A stretch of 64,000 nucleotides of DNA, taken from assembly GCA_002694685.1 (NCBI GenBank), contig NZMW01000014.1:26536-90535 (forward strand). The letters run 5' to 3'. Under the pieces are notes generated by a model that saw only the letters and a program-made list of their open reading frames with translations, was not told where the DNA came from and ran no database searches. This stretch comes from Balneola sp. (GTDB lineage: Bacteria; Bacteroidota; Rhodothermia; Balneolales; Balneolaceae). Shown here one piece after another: positions 32,804 to 41,366 of the stretch. The number at the start of each line of letters is the position of its first letter. Within the stretch, counting starts at the first letter, position 1. A program made the position numbers and the translations under genes.

Positions 32804-33796
32804 ATGAGAAGGGTACTTATTATTTTAGTAGGAATTACAAGCTTTTTGTTATCAGCTTGTGTTGAATCAAATCGTGATACAACAGGTGTTGTTGTGGACT
32901 ATGAGCTCTCATCAGACCAAACCCACAACCGGTGGAGCAGCACCATAGAGCCGGTACTTACCGTGCCTTCGGGTTCAGTTATTAAAGTCGGAACCGAAGA
33001 AGCTTCCGATAAACAGTTGAACGTGAATTCTACGCTCGAAGACTTAGCCAATTTAAGCTTTGATCCCATTCATCCCTTAACCGGACCAGTGTATGTTGAA
33101 AATGCACAGCCCGGAGATGTGTTAAAAGTAACCCTGCATAAAATTGAAATGGGCGATTGGGGATGGACCGCTATTGTCCCCGGTTTTGGTTTTCTATCAG
33201 ATGAATTTACAGAGCCATATCTAAAAACCTTTGAACTGGGTAAGGATAGAAAGACGGCTAAATTTTCTGAGAATATTGAGATTCCATTAAAGCCATTCCC
33301 GGGTGTGATGGGAGTAGCCCCTGATACCGAAGAAATGCTTTCGACTATTCCTCCGCGGAAGAATGGAGGGAATATGGATGACCCAAACATGACTGAAGGG
33401 ACGGTTGTATACTTTCCGGTGTTAGTTGAAGGCGCTTTATTTTCCATTGGAGATACGCATGCGGCGCAGGGTCATGGAGAAGTTTGTGGTACAGCCATCG
33501 AAGCACCTATGAGCATTATTTACGAGGTTGAACTTATCAAAGAAGGAAAGACCATAAGTGAACCTCAATATGAAACAGAAGATTATTACGCGGTTACTGC
33601 TTTTGCTACAACCATTGATGAGGCCGCTAAAAAGGCTACCGGCTTTATGATTGATTATTTGGTTGAAGAAAAAGGCATGAATCGACAAGACGCGTACGCA
33701 TTGTGTTCATTAGCCGGAGACCTAAAAATTGCTGAAGTCGTTGACGGTCCTCACATGTTGGTTTCCATGCATATGCCTAAAGACATTTTCAAATAA
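32804..33796 (+). CDS. Acetamidase/formamidase-family lipoprotein
   Basis: A 330-residue member of the FmdA/AmdA family, which hydrolyses small amides such as formamide or acetamide. The lipoprotein signal peptide ends LLSAC (Cys19), so the enzyme is exported, unlike the cytoplasmic family members. Core motifs are HPLTGPVYVENAQPGDVL, FPGVMGVAP, PPRKNGGNMD and FSIGDTHAAQGHGEVCG with metal-binding His residues. A strong Shine-Dalgarno AAAGGAGGA precedes the ATG. The following M28 peptidase gene starts 30 bases later, so they may be co-transcribed. Confidence 0.9.
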   Translation: MRRVLIILVGITSFLLSACVESNRDTTGVVVDYELSSDQTHNRWSSTIEPVLTVPSGSVIKVGTEEASDKQLNVNSTLEDLANLSFDPIHPLTGPVYVENAQPGDVLKVTLHKIEMGDWGWTAIVPGFGFLSDEFTEPYLKTFELGKDRKTAKFSENIEIPLKPFPGVMGVAPDTEEMLSTIPPRKNGGNMDDPNMTEGTVVYFPVLVEGALFSIGDTHAAQGHGEVCGTAIEAPMSIIYEVELIKEGKTISEPQYETEDYYAVTAFATTIDEAAKKATGFMIDYLVEEKGMNRQDAYALCSLAGDLKIAEVVDGPHMLVSMHMPKDIFK

Positions 33797-33826
33797 CCCT
33801 AACTTTTTTCATTCGAGAAGTAGTAC

Positions 33827-34720
33827 ATGAAGTATTCACCTTTATTTTTAGTTTTTTTATTCATCATAAATGCGGGTTGTACCGCTCAACAAACAAAACC
33901 TTCCTTAGATACAGAGCAGCTGATTGAAGATTTAAGGGTGATTTCTTCTGATGAAATGGAGGGACGCAGAACCGGAACCGAAGGAAATAAAAAAGCACGG
34001 AAATATCTGGTGAAGCGTTTTGAGGAAGAAGGAGCTAAACCTTTTCAAGGTTCATTCACTCATAGTTTCGATTTTACTTCTAGAGGTGGGGAGGAGAGAT
34101 CTGGGATAAATGTTATTGGACAGATTGAAGGTGAATCAGACTCAGTATTAGTAATCACAGCTCATTATGATCACTTGGGGATGGAGGACAGTCTGATTTA
34201 CAACGGCGCCGATGATGATGCTTCCGGAACTGCTGCTTTGCTAGCATATATTGATTATTTCAATCAGGTTAAACCAAATCACACACTGGTGTTTGCCGCT
34301 TTTGATGCTGAAGAAATGGGACTGCAGGGAGCAAGAGCTTTAGTCAAGGATTCTGTTTTTCTGGATAAGGTAGTTATGAACATTAACATGGATATGATTA
34401 GCCAGAACGATGAGAATGAACTTTATGCAAGTGGAACATACCACCATCCTGAGTTGAAGCCTGTTCTGGAGAATATTGAAACCGGGGAGATAAGCCTGCT
34501 TTTTGGTCACGACCGGCCTGAGCAGGGCTACGATGATTGGACTAATGCTTCCGATCATGGTCCATTTCATGCAAAAGGAAAAACGTTCATTTACTTTGGT
34601 GTTGAAGATCATGAACACTATCACAAAGCATCCGACGAATTTGAAACTATTCCCCAAGACTTCTACAAAAAATCAGTACAGGTAATACTGAATGCTATTT
34701 TGGCTTTAGATAAAAAGTGA
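33827..34720 (+). CDS. M28-family metallopeptidase lipoprotein
   Basis: A 297-residue exported zinc peptidase of the aminopeptidase S/M28 family. The signal peptide ends INAGC (lipobox Cys18). Zinc ligands and catalytic residues are visible as TAHYDHLGM, NGADDDASG, DAEEMGLQGA, NMDMI and the C-terminal DHEHYHKASDE. It probably trims peptides in the periplasm. It sits behind the amidase lipoprotein and converges on the small gene at 34813-34983. Confidence 0.93.
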   Translation: MKYSPLFLVFLFIINAGCTAQQTKPSLDTEQLIEDLRVISSDEMEGRRTGTEGNKKARKYLVKRFEEEGAKPFQGSFTHSFDFTSRGGEERSGINVIGQIEGESDSVLVITAHYDHLGMEDSLIYNGADDDASGTAALLAYIDYFNQVKPNHTLVFAAFDAEEMGLQGARALVKDSVFLDKVVMNINMDMISQNDENELYASGTYHHPELKPVLENIETGEISLLFGHDRPEQGYDDWTNASDHGPFHAKGKTFIYFGVEDHEHYHKASDEFETIPQDFYKKSVQVILNAILALDKK

Positions 34721-34757
34721 CTTTTTGAAGCCAACAAAGGATTTAAAAATATTGAGC

Positions 34758-34786
34758 AAAAAAAAGCCTCATCAAATGATGAGGCT
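34758..34786 (-). terminator. Terminator between convergent genes
   Basis: A perfect 9-bp stem AGCCTCATC/GATGAGGCT with an AAAT loop and eight T residues on the minus strand. It ends the small minus-strand gene at 34813-34983. Confidence 0.9.
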
Positions 34787-34812
34787 GATAATTCATTAGG
34801 CAGAAAATCTGT

Positions 34813-34983
34813 TTAAAACTTCCGCAGGTAACTGGTGCATTCGCTGCAGTCTTTACCGTCTTTACGGGCGTCTTCTTCTTTTTCAAAACCTTGACTGGAA
34901 AAGGCCTCAATGTCTCCGCTTTTGGAAACTCTTCTCCATCTCCATTCGCCTTTAACGTCTTGGTATAACTCGCATTTAGCCAT
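34813..34983 (-). CDS. Small DUF1508-like (YegP-type) protein
   Basis: A 56-residue open frame. The core YQDVKGEWRWRRVSKSGDIE, followed by AFSSQGFEKEEDARKDGKDC, matches the DUF1508 pattern (aromatic, GEWRWR, S/G-x-I, S-x-G-F, K/E-x-D). Three cysteines are present, two in the unusual C-terminal KDCSEC. A strong terminator follows on the same strand, which supports it being a real, single-gene transcription unit. The biochemical function of the family is poorly known. Confidence 0.8.
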   Translation of the reverse strand: MAKCELYQDVKGEWRWRRVSKSGDIEAFSSQGFEKEEDARKDGKDCSECTSYLRKF

Positions 34984-35110
34984 AGATAAGTATCTGATTT
35001 ATTGTGATTTGCTTAGAAAGAAGATACCTAAAACACGCCTCAGAATCAATTTTAGGCAGTTTTATAACCGTCTAAGGCTGCATTGCTATGCTGCATTACG
35101 AGAGTTTGGT

Positions 35111-35527
35111 CTAAACAATTTCGTAGTCATAGCTTATTTCTGAACCTTTCTCGAGGGCTTTTGATACCGAGCAATACTTTGTGATTGATAAGTCCAAAGC
35201 ACGTTCCACTTTCTTCTTATCGAGTTCTCCGGAAAGAATAAAGTGCAAATGAATTGTTTTGTATTCAGAATATCCGGCATCTAATTTTTGACGATCTCCA
35301 TCAACTTCTACTTTCAGGTCAGTAAGTTTTTGCTTCTGTTTTTCAAGGATGGAAATCACATCAATTGCGCTGCAGCCACCTATGCCGGCTAACAAAAGCT
35401 GCATGGGGCTTAACCCGCCTTCCAAGCCACCAATATTATTTTTCCCGTCAATCCGGATTTTACCGTCAGTTTCATTTTCAGCTTCCATGTGGAAGTCTTT
35501 GCCCAGCCAGGTTACGTCAATTTGCAT
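35111..35527 (-). CDS. OsmC-family peroxidase-like protein
   Basis: A 138-residue OsmC/Ohr-fold protein that usually reduces organic hydroperoxides through two cysteines. Both are present: Cys52 in AGIGGCSAIDV and Cys119 in TKYCSVSKALEKG. The length and the LSPMQLLLAGIGGC motif place it in the OsmC/YhfA branch rather than Ohr. It is a single gene with a 64-base gap to the next minus-strand gene. Confidence 0.92.
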   Translation of the reverse strand: MQIDVTWLGKDFHMEAENETDGKIRIDGKNNIGGLEGGLSPMQLLLAGIGGCSAIDVISILEKQKQKLTDLKVEVDGDRQKLDAGYSEYKTIHLHFILSGELDKKKVERALDLSITKYCSVSKALEKGSEISYDYEIV

Positions 35528-35591
35528 AGTCTTTATATTTATTCTGAATTTGAGTCAAAGTTACAGAAATATGTGCTGTTATTCTGATGAA

Positions 35592-36053
35592 TCAATTACT
35601 TCCATCACCCTTTTTCATCTCAAGTTTTCGCATGGGCATGGCGTCGATGGTTTCGAAAAGTTTTTTTGTACTGACTGCGTCACTCGTTCGAAGTTTTTCT
35701 GTTCCATCTTTTCCAATCAGAATAGTGGTGAAGTTTTGGGAAGGCACATCAAATTGATTTCTAAGATTGGCGGCTTCGTCATCCGGAATAATTTTACCTT
35801 TTGCTAACGCACTACTTTGATCCAAAACATAAAAAACTTCAAGGTCGCGATCTTCAATTCCGCTTTTTGAGTCTTTCAGAGCTTTGGTTTGATCTCTATA
35901 ATCAGCATTAAATGTGTTGGGTGAGAAGACGACCAACACACGGCTGTTCCATTTATAGTCACCCAAGTCAAAATTGTCGAGTGATTGTGCGTGAGAATTT
36001 GTCATTCCAGCAATCAAGGTCAAAATTAATAATGATGAAACGTATCGAAACAT
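35592..36053 (-). CDS. DUF4174 exported protein
   Basis: The ATG at 36053 is preferred to the in-frame upstream one at 36086 because it is preceded by AGGA and opens a normal signal peptide (MFRYVSSLLILTLIAGMTNSHAQ). The mature 130-residue part (WNSRVLVVFSPNTFNADYRD, later FTTILIGKDGTEKL) fits DUF4174, a thioredoxin-like fold that lacks a CxxC motif. It probably acts in the periplasm. The substrate is unknown. Confidence 0.82.
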   Translation of the reverse strand: MFRYVSSLLILTLIAGMTNSHAQSLDNFDLGDYKWNSRVLVVFSPNTFNADYRDQTKALKDSKSGIEDRDLEVFYVLDQSSALAKGKIIPDDEAANLRNQFDVPSQNFTTILIGKDGTEKLRTSDAVSTKKLFETIDAMPMRKLEMKKGDGSN

Positions 36054-36174
36054 GATTTTCCTGTTTTTATGTAGATCAACAAGCAAGTTTTTAGAAAAGT
36101 TTAAGACTAAATTGTGAACGAATTAAAAAACATCCTTTGTTTCATTATCAAAACGTAAACACTCATAAAAAGAG

Positions 36175-36204
36175 TTGACCGAAGTAAGAAGGTTTCCCTA
36201 TATT
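36175..36204 (+). promoter_or_regulatory. Candidate his-operon promoter
   Basis: TTGACC at 36175-36180 and TATATT at 36199-36204 with an 18-base spacer resemble a sigma-70 promoter, and TATATTTA also resembles the Bacteroidota -7 element. Transcription would begin at about 36211, right at the leader-peptide ATG (36212). The assignment is by inspection only. Confidence 0.5.
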
Positions 36205-36211
36205 TAAAGCA

Positions 36212-36298
36212 ATGAAGCAGACACTCCTATATATTTCTCATTTACATCTTGATGTCCATCATGCCCATCACGGACATCATCATATCCATGTGCAGTAA
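36212..36298 (+). CDS. hisL: Histidine-rich leader peptide of the his operon
   Basis: A 28-residue open frame (MKQTLLYISHLHLDVHHAHH, then GHHHIHVQ) contains 10 histidine codons, nine of them in the last 17 codons plus the stop region. It ends 57 bases before hisG. His-rich leader peptides control his operons by transcription attenuation in enterobacteria and other phyla: stalling of the ribosome when charged tRNA-His is scarce favours read-through. The same logic is inferred here. There is no Shine-Dalgarno, and the predicted start of transcription is almost at the ATG, so translation could be leaderless. Confidence 0.88.
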   Translation: MKQTLLYISHLHLDVHHAHHGHHHIHVQ

Positions 36299-36318
36299 TC
36301 GCACCTTTTCTAACTTTT
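36250..36318 (+). promoter_or_regulatory. Candidate his attenuator
   Basis: TGATGTCC (36250-36257) pairs with GGACATCA (36272-36279) within the histidine-codon region. A second weak hairpin, GTGC/GCAC at 36290-36304, is followed by the U-rich CTTTTCTAACTTTTTC. A ribosome stalled at the His codons would block the first stem. The terminator hairpin is short, so the exact antiterminator/terminator pair is uncertain. Confidence 0.5.
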
Positions 36319-36355
36319 TCTACTTATTTTTTAACCCAATTTATTTACTGATTCC

Positions 36356-37237
36356 ATGAACAGAACGAAAGATTCTTCAACTTCTTTGCGCATTGCTATT
36401 CAAAAAAGTGGCCGACTGACAGATAAAACCATCGACTTGCTCGAAGGAATAGGCATTGAATTTGATAACTATAAAAGAAACCTCATTGTTAAAACCCGCA
36501 ACTTTGATGTGGAACTCCTGCTCCTTCGGGATGACGACATTCCTGAATATGTACAGGATGGAGTATGTGATCTAGGGTTTGTGGGAGCCAACGAAACTCA
36601 GGAAAACGGTGCTGATGTAACTCCTATCAGAGACCTGCAATACGGTAAATGCAGACTCTCGCTGGCTGCTCCAAAAGATGGTGATATCCGGGAACCCAAA
36701 GATTTTGAAGGCAAGAAAGTAGCCACCAGTTACCCAAATCTGACTAAAAAATTCTTTAGCGAAAAGGGTATAGATATTAAAGTGGTCGAAATTTCAGGGG
36801 CCGTTGAGATTGCTCCACAGCTGGAAGTAGCAGACGCTATTGTTGATTTGGTTTCCTCAGGGGGAACATTGCGAGCAAATGGGTTAGTTGAGCTGGATAC
36901 AATCCTGGAATCTCAAACCCAGCTGATTCGAACAAACAAAGAGCTATCACCAGGAAAGCAGCATTTAATTGAAAAGTTTCTGGTGCGAATGGATGGGTAT
37001 CAGCAGGCAGCTAAAAGCCGCTATATTATGCTGAATGCAGCAACAAAAGACGTTGATACCATCAAGAAAATCATCCCATCTTTGAAGAGCCCAACGGTGA
37101 TGCCATTGGCAGAAACGGATATGGTTGCCATTCATACCGTTATACCGTTAGATAAATTTTGGATAGTGATGGAAGAATTGAAAGAAGCCGGTGCTTCTGA
37201 TATCGTTATGCTTCCAATTGAAAGTATGATTTTATAA
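36356..37237 (+). CDS. hisG: ATP phosphoribosyltransferase, long form
   Basis: First enzyme of histidine biosynthesis, condensing ATP and PRPP, and normally feedback-inhibited by histidine. The 293-residue length is the long form with a C-terminal ACT-like regulatory domain, which does not need HisZ. Motifs include IAIQKSGRLTDKTIDLLEGIG, DLGFVGANETQENG and the phosphate-binding VDLVSSGGTLRANGL. It is the first gene of the hisGDCBH operon, downstream of the histidine leader. Confidence 0.96.
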   Translation: MNRTKDSSTSLRIAIQKSGRLTDKTIDLLEGIGIEFDNYKRNLIVKTRNFDVELLLLRDDDIPEYVQDGVCDLGFVGANETQENGADVTPIRDLQYGKCRLSLAAPKDGDIREPKDFEGKKVATSYPNLTKKFFSEKGIDIKVVEISGAVEIAPQLEVADAIVDLVSSGGTLRANGLVELDTILESQTQLIRTNKELSPGKQHLIEKFLVRMDGYQQAAKSRYIMLNAATKDVDTIKKIIPSLKSPTVMPLAETDMVAIHTVIPLDKFWIVMEELKEAGASDIVMLPIESMIL

Positions 37238-37291
37238 AAGCAACAAATCACAAGTTCCTGGCACCAGTTACTGGTCGTTGGAATTTGGTCA

Positions 37292-38587
37292 ATGGAATTT
37301 ATGAAGAGATATAGTTTTACAGAATTATCGGAAGAAAAAGTTAAGTCGCTGATCAAAAGACCCAAGATCGATTTCGCTTCTATTTTTGGAACGGTTCAAC
37401 CCATTTTAGATGAAGTTGAATCAGCAGGAGATGAAGCCGTTAAAAAATTCACAAAACAATTCGATTCGGTAGACTTAGGTGAGGTTGCCATCAACCCAAA
37501 AGGAGTCGAAGTTTCGTTTTCTGCTGAAGTCAAAGACGCTATTGATACTGCTTTTGATAATATTTTCCGGTTCCATAAAGCACAGCTTTCACATCCTTTA
37601 GAGGTAGAAACCATGCCGGGAGTTCGGTGTATGAAAGTAGCCCGACCAATCGAGCGAGTTGGGTTCTATGTTCCCGGAGGTACAGCCATTCTGCCTTCAA
37701 CAGCAATGATGTTAACTATACCGGCAATGCTTGCAGGATGTACAACGAAAGTACTTGCAACGCCTCCACGCAAAGATGGGAGTATAGCTCCGGAGATTAT
37801 ATACATTGCCCAAAAAGCGGGTGTTGATACTATTCTAAAAGCCGGGGGCGCTCAAGCTGTTGCGGCGATGGCATTCGGTACAGAAACGGTACCCAAAGTG
37901 GATAAAATCTTTGGTCCCGGTAATCAATATGTAACGGCTGCAAAAATGATTCTGCAGAACAGTGAGGCGCAAATTAGTATTGATATGCCGGCTGGTCCTT
38001 CGGAAGTGTTGGTGATTGCTGATGGACAGGCAAATCCGGCTTATGTAGCAGCAGATTTACTTTCACAAGCTGAACACGGGAAAGACAGTCAGGTTGTTTT
38101 GGTAGCAACAACGGCATTTGATTTAGATATGCTAAATGAAGAATTAGATAGCCAGCTTGAACAGCTACCCCGTCAAGAAATGGCGAAAAAGGCTTTAGAT
38201 AACAGCTTTACGGTAGTTGTTGAAGATTTGGGGCAGGCTTTTAACTTTTCAAATCAATATGCTCCTGAGCATTTAATTGTGAATATTGAGAATGCTGAAG
38301 ACCATGCAGAGAAAGTCATCAATGCGGGCTCAGTATTTCTTGGACAGTTTACTCCTGAAAGTGTAGGCGACTATGCATCAGGAACCAATCACACTCTGCC
38401 TACATACGGGTATGCCCGGATGTATAGTGGGGTGAATTTGGCTGCATTTCAGAAATCTGTTACCATGCAGTCGTTAAGTGAAGAAGGGCTAAAGAATATT
38501 GGCCCAACCGTTGAAAAGCTTGCAGCTCTCGAAGAGCTTCAGGCACATAAAAATGCAGTAAGTATTCGGCTAAAAGATTTAAAATGA
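37292..38587 (+). CDS. hisD: Histidinol dehydrogenase
   Basis: The last two oxidations of histidine biosynthesis, NAD-dependent with zinc. The 431-residue length is normal, with [19 protein letters not shown], the [13 protein letters not shown] and [13 protein letters not shown] blocks, and the C-terminal [19 protein letters not shown] signature. Two possible starts are ATG 37292 and ATG 37301. Its 3' end overlaps hisC as ATGA. Confidence 0.96.
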   Translation: MEFMKRYSFTELSEEKVKSLIKRPKIDFASIFGTVQPILDEVESAGDEAVKKFTKQFDSVDLGEVAINPKGVEVSFSAEVKDAIDTAFDNIFRFHKAQLSHPLEVETMPGVRCMKVARPIERVGFYVPGGTAILPSTAMMLTIPAMLAGCTTKVLATPPRKDGSIAPEIIYIAQKAGVDTILKAGGAQAVAAMAFGTETVPKVDKIFGPGNQYVTAAKMILQNSEAQISIDMPAGPSEVLVIADGQANPAYVAADLLSQAEHGKDSQVVLVATTAFDLDMLNEELDSQLEQLPRQEMAKKALDNSFTVVVEDLGQAFNFSNQYAPEHLIVNIENAEDHAEKVINAGSVFLGQFTPESVGDYASGTNHTLPTYGYARMYSGVNLAAFQKSVTMQSLSEEGLKNIGPTVEKLAALEELQAHKNAVSIRLKDLK

Positions 38588-39645
38588 AGAAAGAAATAGA
38601 TATCAACAATCTTGTTCGGGAAAACATTAAAAACCTAAAGCCTTACCGTAGTGCTCGGGATGATTTCGATTCGGGGATTTTGCTCGATGCAAACGAAAAT
38701 AGTTTTGGAGCACCTTTTGCGGATGATTTAGAATTGAATCGCTATCCCATGCCTTATCAGGAAGACCTGCGGGCGAAGATTGCAGCATTTCGTGGAGTGA
38801 AGCAAGAAAATGTATTTGTTGGAGTTGGAAGTGATGAAGCTATCGACCTGCTTTATCGTATTTTTTGCCAGCCCGGCAAGGACAGTGTGATTATTAATCC
38901 ACCTACCTACGGAATGTATAAAGTCTCGGCAGACATCAATGATGTGGATTATGATGAAGTGCTTTTGACAGAAGGTTTTCAACTTCAGCCCCAAAAAATA
39001 CTGGAAGCCGTAAAGCCGAATACTAAAATGATATTTGTTTGTTCACCCAATAATCCAACAGCAAACAGCATGGCTTTGGATGACATTCTTTCTGTTTTGG
39101 AAGGATTTGACGGCATGGTGATTGTCGATGAAGCATATATTGACTTTAGTCAGGAGCACAGCCTTACAGCTTTAGTAGATGAGTATTCAAACCTGGTGGT
39201 ACTCCAAACGATGTCAAAATCGTTTGGATTGGCCGGAATCCGGTTAGGGATAGCGATTGGAAGCCCTGAAGTGATAAGCTATATGATGAAAGTTAAAGCT
39301 CCTTACAATGTAAATAAGCTTACATCCCGGAAAGCTCTTGATGCTTTTTCAAGCCTTGACCACGTGAGCAAGAATATTGAATCTATTTTGGATGAAAGAG
39401 AAAGGGTAATACAAAGACTAATTACTTTCGAAGAGGTTGAATACGTACATCCAACGGATGCCAATTTTGTTCTTTTCAAAATCCAGAATGCACTGGAAGT
39501 CTATAAAAAAATGGCAAATCAGGGTGTTATAATTCGTTACAGAGGAAACGAACCGCATTGCGAAGATTGTCTCCGTCTTACCATTGGAACCGCTGCTGAA
39601 AATGACAGGTTCTTCGAGGCTTTAGAACAAATAACCAACTCTTAA
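38584..39645 (+). CDS. hisC: Histidinol-phosphate aminotransferase
   Basis: PLP-dependent class I/II aminotransferase of 353 residues. Pyridoxal-binding Lys is in [15 protein letters not shown], the substrate region includes [12 protein letters not shown] and VDEAYIDFS, and the C-terminal [19 protein letters not shown] holds the conserved Arg. It starts within the last codons of hisD (ATGA), so translation is coupled. Confidence 0.95.
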   Translation: MKKEIDINNLVRENIKNLKPYRSARDDFDSGILLDANENSFGAPFADDLELNRYPMPYQEDLRAKIAAFRGVKQENVFVGVGSDEAIDLLYRIFCQPGKDSVIINPPTYGMYKVSADINDVDYDEVLLTEGFQLQPQKILEAVKPNTKMIFVCSPNNPTANSMALDDILSVLEGFDGMVIVDEAYIDFSQEHSLTALVDEYSNLVVLQTMSKSFGLAGIRLGIAIGSPEVISYMMKVKAPYNVNKLTSRKALDAFSSLDHVSKNIESILDERERVIQRLITFEEVEYVHPTDANFVLFKIQNALEVYKKMANQGVIIRYRGNEPHCEDCLRLTIGTAAENDRFFEALEQITNS

Positions 39646-39654
39646 TCTTCCATT

Positions 39655-40539
39655 ATGTTGATTTCTATTAAAAAAGACGCTCTTAATGACCCGAAAGATA
39701 AGTTTCTATTCCGTCCAGAAACATTATCGTCGCTGAGGAAGATTGCAGATCATGGACACAACCTCATGATCGAAGATGAGGCAATTTCACCCCAGCAAAA
39801 GGAAATGTTGGAGCAGGAAGATGTTCCCTTCGAAAGCAATGGGAAGTTTGATTACGAGTTGTCAGCAAAAGATGAAAAGCTGGAAATAGTTCAGGATTCT
39901 AAATCAATTTTAGCATCAGATAGTTGGGAAGCCATCGTTAAATTTTTTACGCTGGAAGCACGTAAAGCCTACCTCGAACGAAAGACGAATGAAACAGAAA
40001 TCAGCATAGACATCAACTTGGATGGCACCGGTAAATCAGAAATTGAAACCGGATTGAATTTCTTCGATCATATGCTGGACCAAATTGCACGGCACGGCTT
40101 GATTGATTTAACTCTGAAATGCGTGGGCGACTTGGAAGTTGATGAACATCACACGGTGGAAGATGTAGCGATAGCGCTGGGAGAAGTAATATCAACAGCA
40201 TTGGGTAATAAGAAAGGAATTGAACGCTACAGCTTTGTTTTACCAATGGATGAAACACAGGCTACCGTAGCCTTAGATCTTTCCGGCAGGCCATATTTAG
40301 TATTTGAAGGAGAGTTTAAGAGAGAGTATGTAGGGGATTTACCAACCGAAATGGTAAAACATTTTTTTTATAGTCTTGCAATGAACTTGAAGGCAACGAT
40401 TCATGTTAGCTTTGACGGTGAAAATGACCACCACAAAATTGAAGCTTGCTTTAAAGGACTCGCCCGGGTTTTAAAGATGGCTATAGAACGAAACGGGCGC
40501 ATAAAAAATTTAGTCCCAAGTTCAAAAGGGACGTTGTAG
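39655..40539 (+). CDS. hisB: Imidazoleglycerol-phosphate dehydratase with vestigial N-terminal domain
   Basis: Residues about 109-294 are a complete IGP dehydratase with its His/Glu metal-binding motifs (GLNFFDHMLDQIARHGLIDL, DEHHTVEDVAIALGE, HHKIEACFKGLARVLK). The first ~105 residues are not a normal HisB N-terminal HAD phosphatase, which is about 165 residues and begins with a DxDGT motif. Segments such as LSSLRKIADHGHNLMIED look like a shrunken remnant of that domain with no catalytic Asp. Histidinol-phosphate phosphatase must therefore come from another gene. It sits between hisC and hisH with short gaps of about 8 bases. Confidence 0.93.
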   Translation: MLISIKKDALNDPKDKFLFRPETLSSLRKIADHGHNLMIEDEAISPQQKEMLEQEDVPFESNGKFDYELSAKDEKLEIVQDSKSILASDSWEAIVKFFTLEARKAYLERKTNETEISIDINLDGTGKSEIETGLNFFDHMLDQIARHGLIDLTLKCVGDLEVDEHHTVEDVAIALGEVISTALGNKKGIERYSFVLPMDETQATVALDLSGRPYLVFEGEFKREYVGDLPTEMVKHFFYSLAMNLKATIHVSFDGENDHHKIEACFKGLARVLKMAIERNGRIKNLVPSSKGTL

Positions 40540-40546
40540 ATCATTT

Positions 40547-41158
40547 ATGATTGCTATCATCAAGTACAAAGCCGGAAACACTGCTTCTGTTGCAAATGCA
40601 TTAGATCGGTTAGGGGCTAAATTTTACTTTGCTGAAACACCGAAAGAACTTGAAACTGCCAAGGCAGTGATCTTCCCGGGTGTAGGTCATGCAAGCTCCG
40701 CAATGAAATCTCTCGAAGAAAAAGGCGTTGATGAGTGGCTGAAACAAACGAAAAAGCCGGTTTTGGGAATTTGCGTTGGGATGCAGCTTCTATTTGAATC
40801 TTCTTCAGAAGGAGATACGGTTGGACTCGGTATCATTCCCGGAGCGCTTAAAAAGTTTGATGAGAAAGAAGCCAAAGTACCCCATATGGGATGGAATAAA
40901 CTGCAAGACACTAAGAAACATCCCATCCTTAGAAACCTAATAGCTAAGCATTATCTCTACTTTGTTCATAGCTATTATGCTCCTGTTTCAGAACATACCC
41001 TTGCTACCTGTAATTACATTAATGATTTTTCAGCGATTGTAGCCAAAGACAATTTTATTGGTGTACAATTTCATCCCGAAAAATCAGGAAGTGTAGGATC
41101 TTTGATTCTGCAGAACTTCCTCGATCTGGTCTATTCTCCTGAAAAAGTTTCGAGCTAA
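40547..41158 (+). CDS. hisH: Imidazole glycerol phosphate synthase, glutaminase subunit
   Basis: A class I glutamine amidotransferase of 203 residues that feeds ammonia to HisF. Cys76 is in the nucleophile elbow GICVGMQLLFE, and His and Glu are in QFHPEKSGSVG. The N-terminal MIAIIKYKAGNTASV is typical. It is the last his gene here. hisA, hisF and hisIE, which usually follow in this phylum, are not in the next 20 kb, so the operon is split. Confidence 0.96.
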   Translation: MIAIIKYKAGNTASVANALDRLGAKFYFAETPKELETAKAVIFPGVGHASSAMKSLEEKGVDEWLKQTKKPVLGICVGMQLLFESSSEGDTVGLGIIPGALKKFDEKEAKVPHMGWNKLQDTKKHPILRNLIAKHYLYFVHSYYAPVSEHTLATCNYINDFSAIVAKDNFIGVQFHPEKSGSVGSLILQNFLDLVYSPEKVSS

Positions 41159-41253
41159 TCTTATCCGATTCTTTTCTCTAATCTCCTTTTTGCCAGTTAC
41201 TTATCAAGATTGAATCTTTCGTATATTTAGACAAGATTCTGTAGTCAACTATT

Positions 41254-41312
41254 AGTCCTGTCCTATAAGCTGATGGAAGTTAGAAATCAAAGACAGGACT
41301 GAGTATTTTTTT
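41254..41312 (+). terminator. Terminator at end of his operon
   Basis: A 9-bp stem AGTCCTGTC/GACAGGACT with a 29-base loop, followed by GAGTATTTTTTT. It lies 95 bases after hisH. No gene is seen in 41159-41366 otherwise. Confidence 0.75.
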
Positions 41313-41366
41313 GACTCAAAAAAAAATGATTCACTTCTGCAATGAAGAACAGTAACAGGGAGAACT

